Below, piece by piece: positions 31,559-41,347 of a stretch of 64,000 bases of DNA (position 1 is its first letter; every line of letters starts with the position of its first letter). Position numbers and translations under genes: made by a program. Under the pieces are notes generated by a model. The model saw nothing but the letters and a program-made list of their open reading frames with translations, did no database searches and was not told where the DNA came from. This DNA is from Prorocentrum cordatum (Eukaryota > Sar > Dinophyceae > Prorocentrales > Prorocentraceae): positions 25,001-89,000 of the forward strand of contig CAUYUJ010018478.1 of NCBI GenBank assembly GCA_963575745.1, given 5' to 3'.

Positions 31559-31700
31559 AGGGGTGGACCTAAACGGTGTTTTGGCGATTTCGTGGGCTGT
31601 TTGCGTTTCGATGTCGTTTTGCGTTAAAGGCGGATTGAAGACAAAACGAGGGAACACGAAAACACAACGAAAGCCAAAAACACCGTTTAGGTTCAGCCCT
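31559..31700. mobile_element. foldback element family B, copy 2
   Basis: GGTGGACCTAAACGGTGTTT at the left and CACCGTTTAGGTTCAGCCCT at the right, as at 816-953. The length is 142 bp. The interior is diverged but keeps the AACGAAAAC wording. Confidence 0.7.
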
Positions 31701-31861
31701 GTTTTTGGCCTTTTTTGGTTGGTTCTCGGCGATTGTCCAGCCTCGGGGTGCGCTCCAGCAGCTGCGCCTCGCCGAAGGCGTTCCGGGGGTGTCCAGATCG
31801 TCCCGAGCAGCTGCCAGAGAGCCGAGTTATCACCCGAAAGAAAGGTGGTCAACGTTCCGGG

Positions 31862-32040
31862 GTATAGGCGCAGGGGGGAATGCAACACTTCCCCATCGCC
31901 CATTGACGGCCGACAGGGGCCCGATGGCCCACCCAGCCCAGGACCGTGCGGTTTCGCTAGCGGGGGCCTATCGCCGATCCATCGGCGATGCATCGCTGAT
32001 TCCAGGTTGATACTTGTCCCCCCGCGCCAGTCCCCACCCC
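31862..32040 (+). repeat. dispersed repeat family R, copy 1
   Basis: GGCCGACAGGGGCCCGATGG, then CCCACC, ACCGTGCGG, a CGATCGATCGGCGATGCAT-like block and CCCCCCGCGCCAG. The same sequence of blocks is at 60252-60445. Confidence 0.65.
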
Positions 32041-32245
32041 CCTAACGTGTTGCCCCGAGGACTGGGAGGGAAGGACGGAGCCTGGGGGGAGGGCAGCGGC
32101 CGTTGTTCTGTTGCTGTTTTTCGTTTCCGTGTTCGACCTCTGGGGGGGGGGCCCTTGCCTGGCCAGAGGGGCCTTTTTTTGCCTGGCCGGGGAGGAGCAG
32201 CCAGTCCCGGGGACGGGGTCGCGTGGGACGGGACGGGACTCGGGA

Positions 32246-32446
32246 GAGGAAAGGATACCCATACCTCTACACCTTGGGCGATGCTTAAGAAAACCCAAGT
32301 TTTCGGGCAGAGTCTCGATAATTCTTAACGTTTCAATGTGAATCCTAAGATTTTAATGGAAACGTTGGGTTTTTATTCAAGTTCTGAGACTATGAATTTC
32401 TTAACCCATGATTTCTTAAGCATTTCGCAGGGTGTATCCTTTTCCT
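32246..32446. mobile_element. AT-rich foldback element S
   Basis: GAGGAAAGGATACCC at the left pairs with GGTGTATCCTTTTCCTC at the right. Further in, GATGCTTAAGAAA pairs with TTTCTTAAGCATTTC. The centre is T- and A-rich (GTTTCAATG, AACGTTGGG). It abuts repeat D at 32447. Confidence 0.65.
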
Positions 32447-32586
32447 CGTTTTCCCCTGTTTGGGCCTCCGAGGAGGCCCTCGTCGCCACCGCTGGATTCG
32501 CCTCGACATCCCGGTCAGAACGCACCCCGGGAGAGGTCGGGGGAGTAGTGGTATCGGTACCTTTTTGGCTTCCCCAGGGGCGGGAC
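32447..32586 (+). repeat. dispersed repeat family D, copy 2
   Basis: GAGGAGGCCCTCGTCGCCAC, CGGTCAGAACGCACC, GTGGTATCGGTACC and GGCTTCCCCAGG. Confidence 0.7.
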
Positions 32587-32799
32587 GGGATGAAGGAGAG
32601 CGGGGAGGAGAAGCACGAAGAGGGCGAGGGGGCAGGGCGGTGGGAGCCTGTCATAGGAGATGGTCAGGATTCCCACGCTGCGGGCCAGCGAGGGGGGTAT
32701 CCACGCCCGGGCGCGTGTGCCCGCTGTGAAAGATAGAGGGGTCCTGAGGGAGATGAATCCTGAGGTTTCTCGCCGTTGTGTTGGGCTCGGGGCCTTCCC

Positions 32800-33150
32800 G
32801 TGGGCCGGGGCCCTGGTGGTGTCGCGTGGCCCTCATGGGCCGTCCTGTCGATCTTTCGGGGCCCGGCACCCTCTGGGACGTCTCGGGGCGCTCTGGTGGG
32901 CCCCTCGGGGCCGTCTGGGGCTCACTTGAGAGCAAACTTGCCAGGATACATACGCATACCGCAAACATTAGGAGACATTGATGGTTTTGACCTGTAAACG
33001 GGGCTCTCTTGGCCCGTTTCGGGAGCCTGTTTGGAGCCATCTTCGGCTTTGTTGGGCTCGTCTTGGCTCTCTTGGAGGTCTCGGATGCCGTCTTGAAACC
33101 ATCTTGAGCCGTCCTAGCGCCATCTTGGGGTGCCTGGGTGACAGAGCAGG
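32800..33150 (+). repeat. CTTGGGGCC family array with AT-richer centre
   Basis: GGGGCGCTCTGGTGGGCCCC-type units stop at about 32930 and resume near 33000 (GGGGCTCTCTTGGCCCG). In between is an AT-richer stretch with GGATACATACGCATACC and ATTGATGGTTTTGACC. Confidence 0.65.
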
Positions 33151-33176
33151 GCCCAAGAGAGCCCAACATAACGAAC

Positions 33177-33273
33177 CAACGACTGTCGACGGCAACGACT
33201 ATGAATACGTTTTGACTCGTCCTTGTCCTCCCAGTCGCTCCTTGTCGACAGTCGTTGCCGTCGACAGTCGTTG
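33177..33273. mobile_element. 97-bp element with a perfect 24-bp inverted repeat
   Basis: The 24 bases at 33177-33200 (starting CAACGACTGTCGACGGC) are the exact reverse complement of 33250-33273. The 49-bp loop is unremarkable. It is either a tiny foldback element or a hairpin-forming site. Confidence 0.65.
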
Positions 33274-33539
33274 ATTCGCTATGACAGAAGTATTCGTTGA
33301 GACGTGTTGACGACGTATTCAGCCACTCTACTTGGGTGAGCAAGGACGTGTCGACTTGCCCCCTTTCGCTCCTTGCCCTTCCTCGCCCACCCACTCACGC
33401 CCATCGTCCCATGCGTAGAAAGAAATCCGTGTGCGTGGGGGCAGTACGTGGGGACAGTACATTGAAATGCATACCCATCAGTCGTTAGGTATTTTTGAGT
33501 TTCCAGAGTCCACTCTACTTCAAGCGCCTTCCTACTTCA

Positions 33540-34214
33540 ATGATCGAGTGGGTTCACCTTCTCCGTCCTCCTAAGGGGGTGGACGGAACCCAATCTACTT
33601 TCAACGCCTTCCCGCTTCATGTTTCTACCTACTCCTTCCGACCGATGGGTACTCCAACGTGGGACCACACAACCACGCGCGGGCTTTACGCCCGCCGCCG
33701 CCCGCTCACTCTTATCCGCAAGCGCGGAGCGCGTAACATGATTTCAGTCATTTTAGCCTCCTCGCCTTCTTCTCGGGCTTCCGATCGCCAAAAGCGGCCT
33801 CAGATGCCTCACATTTCGCTCCAAATACACGCGGCGTCCAGGTCCCCGGGCCCAGGGGCAGACCTTTCTCTTTCAAAACTCACCCCCTTAGTAATCGACC
33901 TTCGCCCACGGGGTCCGCGGCCCATTTCTGGCGCCTTGGGAGATTGTTTCGGCTTCGAGTGGCTTCCCATATACAGTTCCGACCTACGAATAGCTTTAAA
34001 AATGCTTGGACGGCCCCAGATGGCTTCCAGATTTCTCTTGGCAGGTCAGGATTGCATCACGACGGCCCGAGAGGCCCACAAGACGCCCCAAGACGACTCC
34101 AAGATAACCTCCGAGCCGGCCCCAAGAGGCAAACATCTTTCCAATCTTGGACTAAGACATGCAATTTTGATATCAGTGTTGTCTTGGATTTCGCAGCCTC
34201 CAAGACGGCCTTAG
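33540..34214 (+). CDS. open frame of 224 codons, low-confidence hypothetical protein
   Basis: Starts at ATG (MIEWVHLLRPP...); the frame is also open upstream to 33495. Composition is mixed, with no tandem period in the first 165 codons. The last third enters the minus-oriented CTTGGGGCC repeat (from about 34030), which weakens the case. There is no recognisable domain, signal peptide or membrane segment. It could be an exon, a decayed coding sequence or chance. Confidence 0.2.
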   Translation: MIEWVHLLRPPKGVDGTQSTFNAFPLHVSTYSFRPMGTPTWDHTTTRGLYARRRPLTLIRKRGARNMISVILASSPSSRASDRQKRPQMPHISLQIHAASRSPGPGADLSLSKLTPLVIDLRPRGPRPISGALGDCFGFEWLPIYSSDLRIALKMLGRPQMASRFLLAGQDCITTAREAHKTPQDDSKITSEPAPRGKHLSNLGLRHAILISVLSWISQPPRRP

Positions 34215-34345
34215 AGGCCCCCAATATCGCCCCAAGACTGCCACAAGACGGCCCTGATGTGGCCCAAGGGAGCCCCAGTATTGCCCAAGGTGCGTCCAAG
34301 ACGCCCCAACAGCGCCCCATAAGGGTGTGAATAAGGGCCCCAACG
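34030..34345 (-). repeat. CTTGGGGCC family array in reverse orientation
   Basis: GGCCCCAAGA and GCCCCAAGACTGCC units. An AT-richer centre near 34125-34195 (CATGCAATTTTGATATC) matches the arrangement of the forward arrays. Confidence 0.75.
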
Positions 34346-34974
34346 GGTGAAGTCGAACTGACAGTTCGAGCGTTCTCCCCAATGGGACCCCCGAGACCGC
34401 CAGCAACCCCCCAAGAGCCCGCCAAAAGATCCCAAGAGGATGAAGATTGACCAGACTCCCAGACTGCCGACCTTGTCCGCTTTGATCGCGCATAGGCACC
34501 AGTCCTGAGGTCAGGCACTTTAGGCTGGTCCACCGGAAAGCTACGCTTGCACGGCATCGAGCGCGATGCCCTCTGCAAGCGTCCTCATCCGCCTAGCCGA
34601 GCTTCTGCGTTCGGCCCTTTCTGTTGCCCCCGTGATCGGCCAAGTACCTTTTTGATTTGTGACAGGCACATTTTTAGCAACTTGCGTCACACACATTCTT
34701 CCTCCTCCTCTCCCTGCCCCTCTCCCCGTTTTCCCACTTTGTCCTCTCCTCTATCCTTGGCTGGTGGAGAACGCGGGGGCTGGTGGGGGAAGCACAGCAG
34801 CGGGTGGTAATGCATGTTTCCACGTATGCATGCTTTGGGTTTGAATGCACAACCTTGCCCTAACCCGTGGAGCATGTGAAAGTGAGCAGAGCTGGGGATC
34901 ATGATGCAACGACGATGACAAGGCCTTTTCCCAAATGCCCTTGGCTTTTGCAGCGGTCATTAAAATCAAAGCCA
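34346..34974. other. repeat-poor unclassified sequence
   Basis: Balanced composition apart from a CT-rich patch (34695-34760). No gene recognised. Confidence 0.35.
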
Positions 34975-34990
34975 GGAGAGATATTGCAGA

Positions 34991-35130
34991 AGAAGGAGGA
35001 GGAGGAGCAACGGCAGGAGCAGGAAGACGAGGAGGAAGGACCCGGAGGTTGAGGAGGTAGGATGACCGAGGGAAAGAGCGAGGGTGAGGAGGTGGAGGAC
35101 GAGTGGAAGGAGGAAGTGAAAGGGAATGAG
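34991..35130 (+). repeat. imperfect GGA/GAAG purine-rich tract
   Basis: Purine-rich plus strand with GGAGGA, GGAAG and GAGG words. Confidence 0.7.
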
Positions 35131-35306
35131 ATGTAGGAAGGGAAGGAACATGTTCCTCTTGTTCACTCGTCGCCTATTCCTCCGAATTGTTTCCTCCTGA
35201 ACCCCCCGGAGTCTGTTCTAAGACAATCACAACAGGCCGACGATGGCCCAAGGCCGACCCATAACGACAGACCACACTCCCTGACCGCCCCCCCCCCACA
35301 CCGAAG

Positions 35307-35534
35307 ATGGCCTCAGAATTTGCCCGGTGCGGCGGATCCCAGTACTCCTGGGGAGCTCTCAAGAACCCCTTCTTTATTCGGCCCTCGCTCTTGCTTCTTA
35401 CTCAAACCATGTTGGAATTATTTGTGGGTGCCTACATGCGTGCAGCTTTGAGCTTGACTGTCATCGGCTTGCTAGAACCTGAGCGTGCGCGAAGCGCTCG
35501 CGTGTTCCTGGCGTGGCCTTACATACAACTATAG
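35307..35534 (+). CDS. open frame of 75 codons, possible small membrane protein
   Basis: The ATG has a favourable context (GAAGATGG). The product has no simple repeat and contains a hydrophobic stretch at about residues 27-55 (PSLLLLTQTM... to TVIGLL) that could be one or two membrane helices. A basic patch follows. No homologous family was recognised and no neighbouring gene helps. Short frames of this size arise by chance, so this is only a candidate. Confidence 0.22.
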   Translation: MASEFARCGGSQYSWGALKNPFFIRPSLLLLTQTMLELFVGAYMRAALSLTVIGLLEPERARSARVFLAWPYIQL

Positions 35535-36040
35535 CATGCGTATACATATGTACATATATTTACATGGCTACTAAGATAATGCATGAGGGTTCGTGCTAGG
35601 CTTTCTGGGCGACCGTGGAAAATTCTCCAGGACTCGGAAGCCCATGGGAAGCGACAAGGCGGTGAACGAAACACCATTGATAAGCCTCACGTGTTTGAAT
35701 AGAATTTGGCTTCTTTGGGGGCGTCATCGGGGGGCTCAATTGCCACTTAGAGCCGTCTTTGGGATGTCTTGGAGCCCCTTGGAAGTACGTTGAAGGAAAT
35801 CGTGAACTATCTGATGCCATCGCGGAGCCTTCTCGGGCCATCTTTTGGACGATGTAACTTCTGACGTAACCTTGGTCGCGACGCCACAGGAGGGGTAGAG
35901 GTGGCGATCAATTTTCCAACGCAAGCGCCACAAGCTGCCTTGCTCATCCCCACCCGCCCTCCCTTCACTGAGAAGCACACGGGTCCAAGGACATGCCGAG
36001 GTCGCCATCGGATGCAAGGCCGTTCGGACGGGCGCCAGGT
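35535..36040. other. unclassified sequence
   Basis: Includes diverged CTTGGGGCC-like words at 35710-35790 (GCCGTCTTTGGGATGTCTTG). Nothing else recognised. Confidence 0.35.
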
Positions 36041-36044
36041 GCCC

Positions 36045-36180
36045 CAGGTGCCCCAGGTGCCCCAGGTGTCCAGGAGGTCACAACGTGCTAGGCGCGCCAG
36101 GTGCGCCAGGGGTCCAGACGTGCGAGGCGCGCCAGGTATGCCAGGTACCACGGCGCCCCAAGGGTTCCAAGGGTGCCACT
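36045..36180 (+). repeat. CCAGGTGCC minisatellite, degenerate
   Basis: GCCCCAGGT units (9 bp) pass into GCGCCAGGTGCGCCAGG. Confidence 0.8.
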
Positions 36181-36185
36181 ATCTG

Positions 36186-36333
36186 CCTGGAACATATCCC
36201 TATCCTTATGCTGGGCATCTCCTCATCACGATGCCAATCTTAGGGATTCCCTTATTTTTTGAGGGCGAGTCCCTAAGATTGGCATCGCCGTTCGGCGTGT
36301 CAATCTTAGGGATAGGGATAAGTTCGAGGCTGG
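36186..36333. mobile_element. foldback element family Q, copy 2 (inverted)
   Basis: The reverse complement of 31338-31491 with moderate divergence: GGAACATATCCCTATCC at the left and AAGTTCGAGGCTGG at the right. The inner hairpin arms are built on CCAATCTTAGGGA. Confidence 0.75.
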
Positions 36334-36442
36334 TAATGCCAGGCGCGCCACGGTGCGCCAGGCGTGCCACGTGCTTCCGCCGCCGGCGATGCACGCGCGG
36401 CGCGCAGACTGCGCCAGGTGAGCCGAGGCACGTGCCAAGCAT

Positions 36443-36612
36443 CGGGAGGGGAAACAACACACAGACACAATTAATCGTCAATTCCCCAGAAAAAATTAGG
36501 AAAATATGGGAAGTGGGGGGGAAGACAAACACGTAGAAAATATGGGGAAATATGGGGAATCCTGTTCTTTGTGTGTGTGTGTTGTGTGTGTTTATTGTGT
36601 GTCCCAGGGCCG
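36443..36612. mobile_element. foldback (MITE-like) element family G, copy 2
   Basis: AACACACAGACACAATTAAT, GGAAAATATGGGAAGTGG and GTGTGTCCCAGGGCC. Very close to 42325-42481 over the first half. Confidence 0.75.
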
Positions 36613-37009
36613 TATCGGGCAATATGGCTGGTAGCAGCCCCACGGCCCCTGTCAAGCGCCAGTGCAACGTCGCGGCGGGGTGGTCTGCCTTGCGCACGCT
36701 GTGCACACCCGCAGTCAATGCGAATTTGCTGTTGATGCCGGCAGTGGGCGAGCGCGTCCCTGTTCACCGACGATGCAGCGTGCTCGCAGTGCATTCGTCC
36801 AGGATCCACGCTTAAGCTCTGCCGCCGCGCGCACTGTGTTTCGTTCTCTCGACTGCGATGGTGAGGGGCGGGCGCATGGGCTCTGCTTGGCGGCCGGTCG
36901 AGTGGGGGATGAGGTGCTCACCAAAGAGGAGCACGGGCGAACCCCTCCCCGAAGGGGAAGAAGGGGGACTGAAGGAAGGACCGCTCCAAAGCTCTGGGCC
37001 CACAGGGCT
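36613..37009. other. unclassified sequence
   Basis: Balanced to GC-rich DNA without a recognised repeat or gene. Confidence 0.35.
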
Positions 37010-37345
37010 GGTGGGATTCTGGCTTTCGGGGGCCTCTTGTAGGTCCTGCTCGGGCCCTCTGCGGCCGTCGTGGGGGCTTCTTGGAGACTGGTTTCTATCT
37101 TGTGGCGCGAAGCGGTCGTCAACCCTGTCCAAACCTCTCCCCAGGGTTACGGCAGCGATTGTACGCAAGGGGATGGGGAAGGACCCCTCCCCAGATGCCG
37201 ATGCTCGCGCGCAGGTCGCATCGCCTCCCCCCGCACCGACGTGCTCCACTTTGCCCACTTGCCCAGGGCCCGGATCCCCCCGGGTGACGTCCGAGACCAG
37301 GAATTGAGAAGCAATATCTTGGGCCGTTTTGGTGCCATCCTTGCC
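37010..37345 (+). repeat. diverged CTTGGGGCC family fragments
   Basis: GGGGGCCTCTTGTAGG, GGCCGTCGTGGGGGCTTCTT and, at 37317, CTTGGGCCGTTTTGGTGCC. The middle part is unrelated. Confidence 0.5.
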
Positions 37346-38324
37346 GGCTCAGGCGCTTGCTGGGCCTGCGGAGTAGCGGTGCGGGGCAATGGGAGGGCGC
37401 GGGTCGAGCTGGGTCCTTGGCTCCACCAGAGCCTGCTGGTCGACGGTGCAGGAGACCCAGAGATTATACTTCTTGTTTTTTCCCGTACGGATGGGAGTGA
37501 TCCGTCCCCCCTGAGTGGCCCTCGCTTTCCCCCTCCCCTCCCTGCGGCCGCCCGCTCCGTCCCGCCTCCTCTTGCGCGCCGGCCTGGCCAATTCGCTACG
37601 ACGGTGCCCCCGTTTAGTTAGCTTCTTACGCCAGCGCAGACGACCCCTGCCTAGCCGCCGACGCAAAAAGTTCTCTTCCGTACGGGATCCCCATATGTTT
37701 CGGTCCCTCCGGGGACCGGCTTTTTGTTCTCAGTAGTTTTGGACGGTCTTGGGGCCCAGCTATGGCAAACAGAGGTCGAATTCGGCGAAGAATTAGCATC
37801 TTGATGCGCTGGAGTAGAGACTTCCTCTAGCGCTCAGCCGCGTAGCGAGTGAGCCGTTAGCAGTAGCGAGCAACAGCTCCCTCTGGCTGCAGCCAGCAGC
37901 AGCCAGCGGCGACCTGCACCCAGCAGCCAGAGGCAGAGAGTAGATCGGAGGTCAGCAGCAGCCAGCATGAGGCGTTCATGGCCCAGCCGCTCGTCTCGCC
38001 TGCCTTGAGATCCGACGTCGCGAACAAGACAAACAGCATCGCGAGAACTCGCGACAAGAGCCCTCGACCTTGTCTCTCTCTGTGAGGGTTTTCGAGCAGG
38101 GGCCCGACACCGGGCGAAAACGCCAGGTGAGCGACGCAGAACAGTGGGGTCGACTGCGCCAGCATTCGCGCGTAAGCTGCCCGCGTAAGGTCGTGCGTGA
38201 ACGCCCCCGTTTCCAGTGGAGCGTGCCGCGTTGGCGGCCCGCGTGAGCCACCTCGTGAGTCGTTGTGCCATCCCGCGTGAGACCCGGCTCTGTTCGTCGC
38301 TCAGGTGTGAACAAAGATGCAGCG
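37346..38324. other. unclassified sequence
   Basis: Contains a weak family A fragment at 37720-37780 (CAGTAGTTTTGGACGG) and CAGCAGCCAG repeats near 37885-37970. No gene recognised. Confidence 0.4.
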
Positions 38325-38534
38325 CCCGAATCGCAGTCGGCGGCGAGCCTTCTCAGACGGCGGTGGGGCTTCTCAGAAGCGCTCGCGCCCTCTCAGCAGT
38401 CTTCTATGATTTCTCCGAAGACGGAGACGGCTTCTCAGAAGGCCGGAGAGGGCTCTGAGAACCCCCCTGGCCTCCTTCTCTGTGAAGCCCTGCCCCTTCT
38501 CGCTTCTCCCCTGGGCTCGCGGACGAGAATGCGG
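38325..38534 (-). mobile_element. foldback element family F, copy 1
   Basis: Reads in the opposite orientation to 55560-55938. Shared words are GGCGGCGAGCC, CCTTCTCAGA, TTCTCAGAAG, CTTCTCCGAAGACGGAGACGG-like sequence, and CCTGGGCTCGCGGACGAGAA at the end. The ends are imperfect inverted repeats. Confidence 0.65.
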
Positions 38535-39084
38535 CCATCCTTCGGGCCTCCGGCGGCCGTTATAGGACGATCCGGGTACCCCGGGGCACGTCCTCGGCGA
38601 GGGGCAGCCGCCAGAAGGCATCCCGAGGCCGCAGAGCGGCCGAGAAGCGACGAAAGCTTACGAAGACCTCGGGCCTCAAGGGCCCCGACCTCTCACCTCC
38701 TCGGGGTCGGACCCATCTGGCCTTCCCCGCGGGGTTCGCCGCCGGTCCGGGTGCACTGCTGCTCTCGCCCGTCGCGGCCCCCTCTCGCGCGCGCCGGCGG
38801 TGGCGGCGGCCCCGAGCCGCAGGCGCCGAGGGCGACGACGAGGGCGCCGCCTCGGCGGACGCCGAGGAGCCTGGCGAGGCGCCGGGCGAGGCGGAGGGCC
38901 CAGGCGGCGAGCCGGCGGGCGAGGGCGCCGAGCCGGCGGAGGACGGCCTGCGGCCTGCCCGTCTGCCCGTGCGCCCCCCCTCCTCCTCCTCCTCCTCCTC
39001 CTCCTGCTCCTCCTCCTCCTCCTCGAGGAGCCGGGGGGGGCCCGGGTCTCGGAGGAGAATCGGGGGCCCCCAAACGGGGTGGTG
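38535..39084. other. very GC-rich sequence with a short CTC array
   Basis: GGCGCCGAG and GCCGGCGG words dominate, and CTC units lie at 38980-39025. Open frames on both strands reflect composition. Confidence 0.45.
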
Positions 39085-39280
39085 ACCACACCGTGCGGTG
39101 ACCCCGTGGGGATTCGGGGTCACCGCACGGTTTTGGGACTCGAGGCCTTCTCCGAGGGCGTCTCGGGCGACAGGGGCCTCCGGGGTCCCAAGACCGTGCG
39201 GTGACGGACCTTGCGGTGAGGTCTTGGGGGATTTCGAGGTCACCGCACGGTCTGTCACCGCACCGTTTCGGGACTCCAAA
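39085..39280. repeat. cluster of CCGTGCGGTGAC motifs in both orientations
   Basis: CCGTGCGGTGAC or its complement GTCACCGCACGG occurs about six times, with longer inverted pairs around GGTCTTGGGAC / GTCCCAAGACC. It could be a decayed inverted-repeat element. Confidence 0.65.
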
Positions 39281-39323
39281 GAGGAGGTCGGAGTCATCTC
39301 GAAGGGGGGAAAGCACGCCACAG

Positions 39324-39486
39324 ACATAAACTTTTGTCGCTCCGCGCGGATTTCTTGGGTCCGCGCTTTTGCCCCCCCCCGGCGGCGCCTCCGGCGCCGC
39401 CCCTGGTGCGCTCCGCGCGCCAGGCAGGGGGGTGCAGCGCAGGTCCAAGAAGGCCGCGCGGAGCGCCAAAATTTTTTGTTCATTGC
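39324..39486. mobile_element. foldback element family H, copy 2
   Basis: GTCGCTCCGCGCGGATTTCT and TGGGTCCGCG at the left face GGTCCAAGAAGGCCGCGCGG and GAGCGCCAAAA at the right, with a GGCGGCGCC loop, as at 8149. Confidence 0.75.
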
Positions 39487-39519
39487 GCTTTCTCTTCTTC
39501 TGTCATCGGCGGCGAGCGA

Positions 39520-39701
39520 GGGGGTAGGTGAGAAGGAGGAGGCCTTCTTAGAGGGCGGCGGGGCTGCTCAGAAGCCCTCGGGCCTTGTGAGAAGTTTTCC
39601 GATCCTTCGAGGAAGGCTCAGGACACTTCTCAGAAGGCTGGGGGACTTCCGAGTCTGCTGATAAGGCCCGCCCCTTCTCATTTCCCCCGGCGCTCCGCCG
39701 A
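39520..39701 (-). mobile_element. foldback element family F, copy 2
   Basis: CCTTCTTAGAGGGCGGCGGG, GCTCAGAAGCCCTCGGGCC and ACTTCTCAGAAGG, with the CCCCTTCTCATTTCCCCC end. Same orientation as copy 1. Confidence 0.6.
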
Positions 39702-40178
39702 ATTCAGATTCGGGCGAATGGGTCCTTCGCACAGGGGTCTCAAACATATGCGCAATAGTTCGTACAATCGTTCGTGCTGGATCGTGCCGGATGCGGGCAA
39801 AATGCGGTGCATTTGGCATCGTTGGTTCGTGAGAGAGGCCACGCGCCATGAGCCACATGATGAAGTATCGCTTTTGTTGTTTTGCGACTCCATTACGAAA
39901 TATCCACAGTACCGGAGCCAGCGGATACAGCCAGGGCCCCGGGAAAGGGGGGCACGTTTATTCTAAAAGTCAGCCACGCGCAGACGGGGTTGGGGGGACG
40001 GGGGAGGGTTTATTAGAAGCACCCCTGCTTGTCAGAAGGCGCGGGCCTTATTTATAGATGTACGTCAGGCGGCTTCTAAGAAGCAGCCTCCTTCTAAGAA
40101 GCCTTCCCCCGCTCCCCTACCCCCTTGTGCGCGCCGCCAAGGAGGGACTCAGGTCTCGGAGGGCGATGAGGTGGTCGG
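39702..40178 (+). repeat. 477-bp tandem unit 1 (uninterrupted)
   Basis: Starts ATTCAGATTCGGGCGAATGG and includes CAAACATATGCGCAATAG, GGCATCG and a family P foldback element at 39979-40138. The sequence restarts at 40179. This copy gives the empty site for the insertion in unit 2. Confidence 0.9.
39979..40138. mobile_element. foldback element family P, copy 2
   Basis: ACGCGCAGACGGGGTTGGGG to CTACCCCCTTGTGCGCGCCG. The centre is GAAGGCGCGGGCCTTATTTA. Confidence 0.75.
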
Positions 40179-40493
40179 ATTCAGATTCGGGCGAATGGGT
40201 CCTTTGCAAAGGGGGTCTCAAACATATGCGCAATAGTTCGTACAATCGTTCGTGCTGGATCGTGCCAGATGCGGGCAAAATGCGATGCATTTGGCATCGC
40301 TGGTCCATGAGGGAGGCCACGCGCCATGAGCAACAGGATGAGCTGTTGGAGCCTTTTCTTTTATTTCAGTGCGATAGCGGGCGTCACCGGGGGGGGGAAC
40401 GGGGCCGGTGACGTCACGTTGCGCGCTGGCGGCGTCTGAGAATGGGAATGACCGAGGACGGGTAGGAGCAGCATGTAGATGACGATCTGCACC

Positions 40494-40722
40494 ACGGTGC
40501 CTGTGTGAACCACAGTGCCTGCGTGCACCACAGCGCCTGTGAACACCACAGCGCCTACGTACACCACAGCAGCCGCGTGCAACACAGCGCCAGTGTGCAC
40601 CACAGTGTCTGCGTGCACCACAGCGCTTGTGTACACCACAGTGCCTGCGTTCACCACAGCAGCTGTGTACACCACAGTGTTTACCACGGTGCCTGTGTGC
40701 ACCACAGCAACCGTGTGTTTCG
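40494..40722 (+). repeat. 18-bp minisatellite in the left arm of element W
   Basis: Units CACCACAGTGCCTGCGTG with GTGTAC and GAACAC variants. Confidence 0.93.
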
Positions 40723-41117
40723 AACTTTACAAGAAATCCTTATGACAAAATGGAACGCCTGTGGATTCCACAGGAAAAATGTGTTATTGGATTTGGAAAG
40801 GAGTTTGCATGAAAAAAGGAGCGCCCCTGGAATCTACGAGCCCTCCCGAGTCCTCCCGCATCATCCAAACTCCTCTGTCCAGAGGGCTCCCGCAGAGTTG
40901 GCCGTACGAGAACCAATTACACTGATTCACCAGACCATTTTTTGGGATGCGCAGTGAAATGCGCACGCGCGCTGTAGCGCAGACCCGCACGCCGGGGGAG
41001 GGGGTGAGGGAGAAGGAGGAGGAGGGGGAGGCGGGAAGAACATCGCATTCTACTCTCAGCACTTCCCTTGCGTGATGTTAAGCTGTCCGCAGCAGATCCT
41101 CACCTGCATGCTCCTTC

Positions 41118-41347
41118 TACCTGTCCTGTGCACGCAGGCGCTGTGGTGTACACCAGCGCTGTGATACACGCGGATGTTGTGGTGTGCACATGCCCTGTAG
41201 TGTACAGGCCCTGTGGTGCACGCAGGCACTGTGGTGTACACAGGCGCTGCGTTGCACATGGCTGTTGCGGTGTACACAGGCGCTGTAGTGTAAGCGCGCG
41301 CTGTGGTGCGCGCGAGCACTCTGGTGTACACGGGCGCTGTGGTGCAG
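41118..41347 (-). repeat. 18-bp minisatellite in the right arm of element W (inverted)
   Basis: GGCGCTGTGGTGTACAC-type units are the reverse complement of the left-arm array. Confidence 0.93.
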
